Positions 58,001 through 64,000 of a stretch of 64,000 bases of DNA are shown piece by piece. The notes under the pieces were generated by a model. It did not search any database and was not told the DNA's origin. It saw nothing but the letters and a program-made list of their open reading frames with translations. Every line of letters starts with the position of its first letter. Position 1 is the stretch's first letter. The stretch comes from Serripes groenlandicus (Eukaryota > Mollusca > Bivalvia > Cardiida > Cardiidae): NCBI GenBank assembly GCA_031761405.1, contig JASEVX010000003.1:18894349-18958348 (forward strand), read 5' to 3'. The position numbers and the translations under genes were made by a program.

Positions 58001-58680
58001 TCAGATTGTGGATAAATAGTCAATGTGTGACGATAGCAATCTACCAGATAATATTGTAGATAAATAGTCAATGTGTGACGGCAGCCAGCTTCCCACGAAG
58101 ATGTGGCTAAATAGTCAAAGTGTAATGGTAGCCAGCTTCCAGATAAGATTGTGGATAAATAGTCAATGTGTGACGATAGCAAGCTACCAGATAATATTGT
58201 GGCTAAATAGTCAATGTGTGACGGCAGCCAGCTTCCCTTAAAGATGTGGCTAAATAGTCAAAGTGTGACGGTAGTCAGCTTCCTATGAAGAATATAGCTA
58301 AAAAGTCAATGTGTGACGATAGCCAGCTACCAGATAAGATTGTGGATAAATAGTCAATGTGTGAAGATAGCCAGCTACCAGATAAGATTGTGGCTGAATA
58401 GTCAATGTGTGAGGGCAGCCAGCTTCCCATGAAGATGTGGCTAAATAGTCAACGTGTGACGGTAGCCAGCTTCCAGATAAGATTGTGGATAAATAGTAAG
58501 TGTGTGACGGTAGCCAGCTTCCAGATCAGATTGTGGCTAAATAGTCAATGTGGAACGGTAGCCTGCTTCCTTTGAAGATTGTTGCTAAATAGTCAATGTG
58601 GAACAATAGCCAGCTTCCAGATAAGATTGTTGCTTAATATTCAATGTTGGACGGAAGCGAGCTTCCTGTGAAGACTTTTT
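55015..58680. repeat. 48-bp repeat array D3 with higher-order structure
   Basis: 3.7 kb. At 55,141, 55,286, 55,431, 55,576, 55,721 and 55,866 the ATTTAGTCAAA-type variant recurs at exactly 145-bp spacing (three monomers). Between about 57,300 and 58,600 a larger unit of 525-526 bp repeats, marked by AATAGTAAGTGTGTGACGG at 57,441, 57,967 and 58,492. The left-to-right shift of variant types matches D1 and D2. Open 16-residue repeat frames on either strand are a by-product of the period. Confidence 0.95.
55968..56475 (-). repeat. Inverted block inside array D3
   Basis: Units here read in the opposite orientation (TATTGACTATTTAGCCACAC). The left switch point forms GTGTCTAAATAGTCAATATT and TAGCCACACTC, a palindrome with about 14-bp arms. 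The right switch (TAGCTACACTC...GAGTGTGGCTA near 56,455-56,485) is also palindromic. Confidence 0.9.
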
Positions 58681-60320
58681 TGTGGAACTCAAGGAAACGC
58701 ACGTCAGGTCAATTTGCCGCCGTTATATAACCGACATACCGTTGAAAACACCGTTAAATCTGTCATTCAATCAATCAAATACAAGAAGACAGCTGGTAAT
58801 GGAGTAATTGTAAGACCTGATCTGTCATGTTGTCAGACAGTCGGACTCTAGAATAGATCGGCCTTTAATAGTATTTACGCTCTGTTTGTCAATGGAAACT
58901 CCTAATTGTAAATTGAAGGGAGGAAGTTTATATAAAACGATCTCACACCGTTGCACCCGTGCTAGCAGTGAGTAGTTAGCACGACGTATTATAGACGACA
59001 TGTTTGTACATGTCCCGGACCGATGAGACACTTATATATTTGAGGCGCGTCTAGAGCTTCTGCACGCCGGAATGTATCTGCGTTCAGAGACGACTCAGAC
59101 AAGCCTGTGTATGGGCACAGTCTAAGCAGTCTTAATTAATCGACTTCGTGTTATTAGGCCCTACATGCATATTTCGACGAAACACTATATGTGCATCCCC
59201 AATATAACTAAATGGTCAAGGTGAAAAGGCATTAAAACAACCCAAAATTAGTAGACGAGGTTCAATGTTAACAGTGTACAAGCTGGCTTCTGTGAACAGT
59301 AAAGATCCAGATCAGCCAGTGCATCCGCACAGTCTAATCTAGATATACACTATTCACACATTACTAACACAAGCTTGCTAGACTGGGCAGGTGATCTTAT
59401 GTATTTGGCTTTCAACATTATTTCAGTAATATCACGATGACAGTTCACTTATTCATGTTCCCTGGGTAAACAAACTAGTACTAGGCTAGGAAATGTGCTT
59501 TGCCAAAGCGCAGTCAACCATGACCATCGTGCCTCGACTGGGGATCACAATTGGGACGCCCGGTTTCAAATCCCCGACGCTAACCACTCGCCAACGACGG
59601 ATTAGACAAGATGGTATAAAACAACATTGACTGTTCAAAAATACAAACTGTTACCTTGTCTCATGCACTGGCTTATTTAGGAAGCCATGGCGGATGGGCG
59701 ATTAATCTAAAATCATCGCTCTGGCGTTCAATGTCGTCCGCTGCAGATTTGTTGTTTGTGCATAAGTGATAAAAATGGCGCCCCATCTGAAGCTATATTG
59801 TTTGCAATGGAAGAGATATTTTAGTATGTCTCTTTTTATGATTGTCAAACAATGAGAATACTTTGTTAACAAAGCAAAAAAGAAATATCTTTACAAATAC
59901 GCACTGATAATATCGTAGAGCATTCCAACTTGGTGATCATCCTAAGTCCATAACATCAGTATTGTTAGCATTTTCTCACGTGGCTTTGTTTCAGCTTACA
60001 GCGGAAAGGTGGTTAACTATTTTCCGATGTCTACAGACGGGAGGGTAATTTGTTATGCTTATGATTACGAACTTCGGAGACACGGGTATAATATCAAGGG
60101 ACCCCTTTTCGTCCCAAAGACGACATCTCAAATCAGCAATCTGTTGTAGCGGCAACAGTCATCTAACACTTCAGATAATTTCCTGCAATTACCACTATCA
60201 ACGTCCGACATACCAATATACATGTTAGTCATACCACACTCAAACGATCCATCAGTGTGAAACCCTTCACCACATACAACAAAAATGTAGCAAACGTCTT
60301 TAAAAACATCTAGACAAACA
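58681..60320 (+). other. Conserved block of unit 3 between array and SINE
   Basis: Contains the TATATAAA motif (58,929-58,936), the tRNA-like decayed head near 59,510-59,590 and the counterpart of the 49,851-50,069 open stretch, here frameshifted. No gene assigned. Confidence 0.4.
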
Positions 60321-60324
60321 GTGA

Positions 60325-60582
60325 GTGATTGATTGATTGATTGATTGGGCTTTTCAAAAAAATCAGTCATATCAAGTCGGCGAGTTCGCGTACCCATGTG
60401 TTTTCTGGTTTGATTATACCAGTACTCCTCACAACAGTCTTTCAAAGCAACTGGCTGCTTTTCGACATAGACTGTTAGCACATTGGTTAAAGGAATGACG
60501 CTTATCGCATTGACTTTTATCAAATTCACAACCCCTGGATTGACAGCCCGCAACACTACCCACTGAGCTACCGAGGCTCTGC
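60325..60582 (-). mobile_element. tRNA-derived SINE, most complete copy
   Basis: Minus strand: head CCTCGGTAGCTCAGTGGGTA (A-box), then CAGGGGTTGTGAATTTGAT (decayed B-box), the body with AAAAGCAGCCAGTTGC, the GATATGACTGA end and an AATC-repeat tail of about six units (60,325-60,349). Head-body-tail order confirms a tRNA-derived SINE. Confidence 0.82.
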
Positions 60583-60984
60583 AAAATAGGGAGTATTTCT
60601 ATAAAAGTAACATACCAATTCAAATGAGCCGTTTGTCCTCTTTAAACTTTTCACAATATTTTAAAAGTCGTCTGCTGCAGCTGCATCAAGATTTGTATGC
60701 ATGTATGCATGCGGGAAAGTGTCAAACATTTGCGATGTAGAAAAGTGCATTTTTGTACTGTTGAAATTTGACCTTCATAGTTCTCGAGAGGCGTCGATGA
60801 ATGCACGTCCGAATATATTGGAAACAGTGAAGTGTCTGATCAGACTTAGCCGTGGTACACGCTGATCTAGCTTTTCGCTGGTCTCAAAGTTCAGAAGGTT
60901 TACATTTGTGTGACGTGGCTTCATTGTCATACATTCATAAGGCTTGCTAACTATAACCAGTTTGACCCTTTAACTAACACCCTT

Positions 60985-61195
60985 TCCCACCTGCAGACGC
61001 GTTCTGACGCAATAACAGCAGACGGCGTTTAAAAACATTGTGGCCAAAAGTGATATTGCTCATGATGAACAATTTCACCTTTGACCACAATGTTTTAAAC
61101 ATTATTTAATAATTTAACAATCTTTTATGGAATTTTTCAGGTTTTTGTCACCTTGTTTTCAAAGTTGTCTGCTGCAGATTTGTTGTATGTGGTAA
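60985..61195. repeat. Dispersed palindromic element (unit 3)
   Basis: As in unit 2. Its hairpin is longer: CATTGTGGCCAAAAGTGA pairs with TTTCACCTTTGACCACAATG (61,036-61,092) with few mismatches. Ends in GTCTGCTGCAGATTTG. Confidence 0.78.
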
Positions 61196-62333
61196 AGCGT
61201 AAATTAAGTACATGTATATGTTGTACAGGGTTGACTAAGTACATGTATGTGGTAAATATTAAACTAAGTAAATGTATGTGGTAAAGGGTAAACTAAGTAC
61301 ATGTATGTGGTAAAGGGTAAATTAAGTACATGTTTATGTTGTAAAAGGTTGACTAAGTAAATGTATGTGGTAAAGCGTAAATTAAGTACATGTATATGTT
61401 GTACAGGGTTGACTAAGTAAATGTATGTGGTAAAGCGTAAATTAAGTACATGTATATGTTGTAAAAGGTTGACTAAGTAAATGTATGTGGTAAAGCGTAA
61501 ATTAAGTACATGTATATGTTGTACAGGGTTGACTAAGTACATGTATGTGGTTAATATTAAACTAAGTAAATGTATGTGGTAAAGGGTAAACTAAGTACAT
61601 GTATGTGGTAAATATTAAACTAAGTAAATGTATGTGGTAAAGGGTAATCTAAGTACATGTATGTGGTAAAGGGTAAACTAAGTACATGTATATGTTGTAA
61701 AGGGTTGACTAAGTAAATGTATGTGGTAAATATTAAACTAAGTAAATGTATGTGGTAAAGGGTAAACTAAGTACATGTATGTGGTAAAGGGTAAACTAAT
61801 TAAATGTATGAGGTAAAGGGTAAACTAATTAAATGTATGAGGTAAAGGGTAAACTAATTAAATGTATGTGGTAAAGGGTAAACTAATTAAATGTATGTGG
61901 TAAAGGGTAAACTAAGTACATGTATGTGGTAAAAGGTAAATTAAGTACATGTATGTGGTAAAGGGTAAACTAATTAAATGTATGTGGTAAAAGGTAAACT
62001 AAGTACATGTATGTGGTAAAGGGTAAACTAATTAAATGTATGTGGTAAAGGGTAAACTAATTAAATGTATGTGGTAAAGGGTAAACTAATTAAATGTATG
62101 TGGTAAATATTAAACTAAGTAAATGTATGTGGTAAATATTAAACTAATTAAATGTATGTGGTAAATATTAAACTAAGTAAATGTATGTGGTAAAAGGTAA
62201 ACTAAGTACATGTATGTGGTAAAGGGTAAACTAATTAAATGTATGAGGTAAAGGGTAAACTAATTAAATGTATGTGGTAAAGGGTAAACTAATTAAATGT
62301 ATGTGGTAAAGGGTAAACTAAGTACATGTATGT
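61195..62333. repeat. 29-bp minisatellite (about 39 units)
   Basis: Unit ACTAAGTACATGTATGTGG plus TAAAGGGTAA, with TAAATATTAA, TATGTTGTAAAAGGTTG and AATTAAATG variants; some units are 30 bp. In unit 2 the same flanks enclose one unit (GGTAAACTAAGTACATGTAT near 50,958-50,985), so the array grew after the two units separated. Confidence 0.97.
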
Positions 62334-62508
62334 GAAGCCTGTTCCGCAAGTTTAAATCCAGGTAAGTCGGCGTCTGACTATGCTCTATATTGATGGCTAC
62401 ATTATTTTGCTGCATGTTTATATAATTGACAATGGACTCTTCCAAATGCAAAGCCTAACAAACACATTCTAAAACTTCTGCATGTAAAGGGTTAAACAAT
62501 TTTGCAGG

Positions 62509-62760
62509 CTTCATCATCATCCTCGTCATTATCGTCAGCAGCATCATTTTTAATATCATCAGCATCGTCATCACTACAACCACTATAACACCTTCTAGTT
62601 ACAGAAATCCCAATCTGACTAAAGTACACGATCTGACCAAATGTAAGCGTAGCGTTAAAAGGAGATGATTTTAATGATATTGCAGACTTCCATGCCATCA
62701 ACCTATTCCAAAAAGGGGATGACGAATTCGAAATCCGTCATCTGCTTATATCAAGACATC
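62509..62760 (+). pseudogene. Degenerate His-rich/lectin-like exon (unit 3)
   Basis: After a TTTTGCAG acceptor-like site, plus-strand text is His/Arg/Tyr-rich (HHHPRHYRQQHHF, TAA, YHQHRHHYNHYNTF). In another frame follows VTEIPI-stop-LKYTI-stop-PNVSVALKGDDF and INLFQKGDDEFEIRHLL. The spacing I-x-I...F-K...P-x-V and the ending DEFEIR recall the H-type lectin pattern of the intact exon. Two TGAs and shifts make it a pseudogene. Unit 2 has lost about 75 bp of this part. The lectin 3' flank follows (62,770-63,010). Confidence 0.42.
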
Positions 62761-63281
62761 TGAAGCTTTCTGTATCAGGGAAAGGAATAAAGAAAAGTCT
62801 GACAAATGTGTCGAACCGTGTCACAGGAAAGCTTGTGTTTACGAGTTTTATCTATTTCTACGTACATGCTTGTTGTAGACGTTCACACATTCAAATAACA
62901 CTTTTCTGGAGACAAGCATGGACCATCTAAAAAAAATGACATTGTGAACATTGTTTCTGTCTTTCCGTCTTTATTTTCTTTTAATATAACGGTATATATT
63001 GTATAGACTCCGAAAGTCAACTGTGTTAAGAAAAGGAATCAGAATGAAAAGATACGTGAATGGACTTGTTCAACAGTCGTATTCTGAACGTAGCAATCCA
63101 CTCTCCCAAAACATTAAAACTATTTCAATAATAACTGTATTGCAAATGGGAAGACCCAGATCAGACGTCGTAAGAGTCTAAGCTGGTCCCATGTTGGTAT
63201 ATTCTATTCACAAAATACGGACAATGGGTTTTCCTGACCCATGGGTTAATTGAACCTTAATACACTGAGGCATCCCGCGAG

Positions 63282-63410
63282 AAAACCAACATTATGGACT
63301 TTGCGACCCGGATCAGCCTAAGCATGCCGCACAGGCTTACCCGGTTAGACACTTTTCGCCTCCTGTGAATTTTCTGCTTCAGGAATCATTACCCTATACC
63401 TTAACATTCA
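63282..63410. mobile_element. Foldback MITE, half (unit 3)
   Basis: GAGAAAACCAACATTATGGA, GACCCGGATCAGCC, GCCGCACAGGCTTACCC; counterpart of 51,856-52,000. Confidence 0.7.
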
Positions 63411-63460
63411 ATGGTCAAATATTCATAATGTTAACGAATTAATAATAATGTAATGCCCTG

Positions 63461-64000
63461 ACTTTTGTAAACTTGTGACAAACTTCCAACCACTTTGTAT
63501 GCCATTTATTAGTCATCTAAACATTGTCAAGTAATTAGGAATCTGCGAACCTTACATTTTATAACTGCATGCTAACCTGCACACATTCAGAGTCTCTGAC
63601 AATGCCCAGTCGTCACTGTATCACACCATATTTGTTGTTGTCATTTTGCAATGCATTGTGGGTAGTTTGACCTAGTAACTCGGCAAAGTCATCAGTAAAT
63701 TAACCGGCCCACACAGATTACTTAAAGTTATTATATATTCCCATCAGCAGTTACTATATTTTAGGTGATAATAGTTTTCTTTAATTAATGTATATATCGA
63801 TTTACTTAAGAACTTGATTAACTTTCATAGTTGTTAATGGCGTATATGCAACTTTGTATGCACCACCATCGTCTGTTTCGTATTTTCACAACGCATCGGG
63901 AAATATTTTCCCGATGCTGTGGGAAATTTCAGTCTTACCGACGTTTCAGGATATTTTCTCGACGTTGTTGGATCACAGGCGTCTGAATTTCTAATACAGC
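63461..64000. other. No gene recognised; hairpin at 63,893-63,917
   Basis: Unique-looking sequence beyond unit 3. GCATCGGGAAA and TTTCCCGATGC form perfect 11-bp arms with a three-base loop. Confidence 0.55.

Larger units (their letters stand above)
52700..63460 (+). repeat. Tandem segmental unit 3
   Basis: Same order as unit 2 but with a Helitron-like insertion (53,560-54,981), a doubled, partly inverted 48-bp array (D3) and a 29-bp array (61,195-62,333). It ends near 63,460, where similarity to the other units is lost as far as I can read. Confidence 0.82.

Noticed and set aside
55953..58182. Open frames with 16-residue repeats in the 48-bp arrays
   Set aside because: By-product of a 48-bp period; the frames are on both strands and interrupted by unit-length variation.
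48739..59031. Minus-strand frame with SIIRRANYSLLARVQRCEIV in units 2 and 3
   Set aside because: It overlaps the TATA-containing block, is disrupted in unit 1 and has no recognisable domain; shared only because the DNA is duplicated.

Overview
The window looks like eukaryotic genomic DNA, most likely from a bivalve mollusc. The signs are TATA-type promoters, phase-matched introns, a secreted H-type lectin gene family, tRNA-headed SINEs of the type common in molluscs (one with an AATC-repeat tail), non-LTR retrotransposons, hAT and Mutator-like relics, foldback MITEs and long minisatellite arrays. There are no operons, bacterial genes, rRNA genes or CRISPR arrays. The host assignment is inferred from repeat and gene content and was not checked by a search.

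Layout. 1-490: short tandem repeats. 480-4,890: a decayed non-LTR retrotransposon on the minus strand. 4,901-9,065 and 11,556-17,575: the arms of a large inverted duplication around a spacer of about 2.5 kb. The left arm carries exons 2 and 3 of a secreted H-type lectin gene (+ strand). The right arm carries a convergent paralog (- strand; exons at 18,313-18,260, 16,760-16,558 and 13,188-13,017). That paralog keeps signal peptide, acidic segment and His-rich tract but has lost exactly the lectin domain without losing frame. Its second intron holds a 2-kb array of 51-bp repeats. 19,513-27,612: an 8-kb hAT element loaded with nested insertions. 27.6-33.5 kb: decayed repeats, an orphan copy of the lectin signal-peptide exon with its promoter, and a second promoter copy. 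33,592-37,652: a second, 4-kb array of the same 51-bp repeat.

37.65-63.46 kb: three tandem, diverged copies of one segment of about 7-10 kb. Each contains a 48-bp repeat array, a conserved TATA-containing block and a tRNA-derived SINE; two contain degenerate His-rich/lectin-like exons. Because the three copies differ by insertions, they serve as empty sites for each other. They date a non-LTR element (itself interrupted by a TTAA-flanked MITE) in unit 1, a Helitron/Helentron-like element in unit 3, and the expansion of a 29-bp minisatellite in unit 3 from a single-copy sequence still present in unit 2.

The biology centres on the lectin family: signal peptide, acidic linker, His-rich tract, H-type lectin domain. 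It appears here as one gene missing its first exon from the window, one complete domain-less paralog, one orphan first exon and two pseudo-exons. Inverted and tandem duplication plus transposon traffic seem to have generated and degraded these copies. I could not run alignments, so identities are described qualitatively and exon models rest on reading frame, splice-site phase and paralog comparison.
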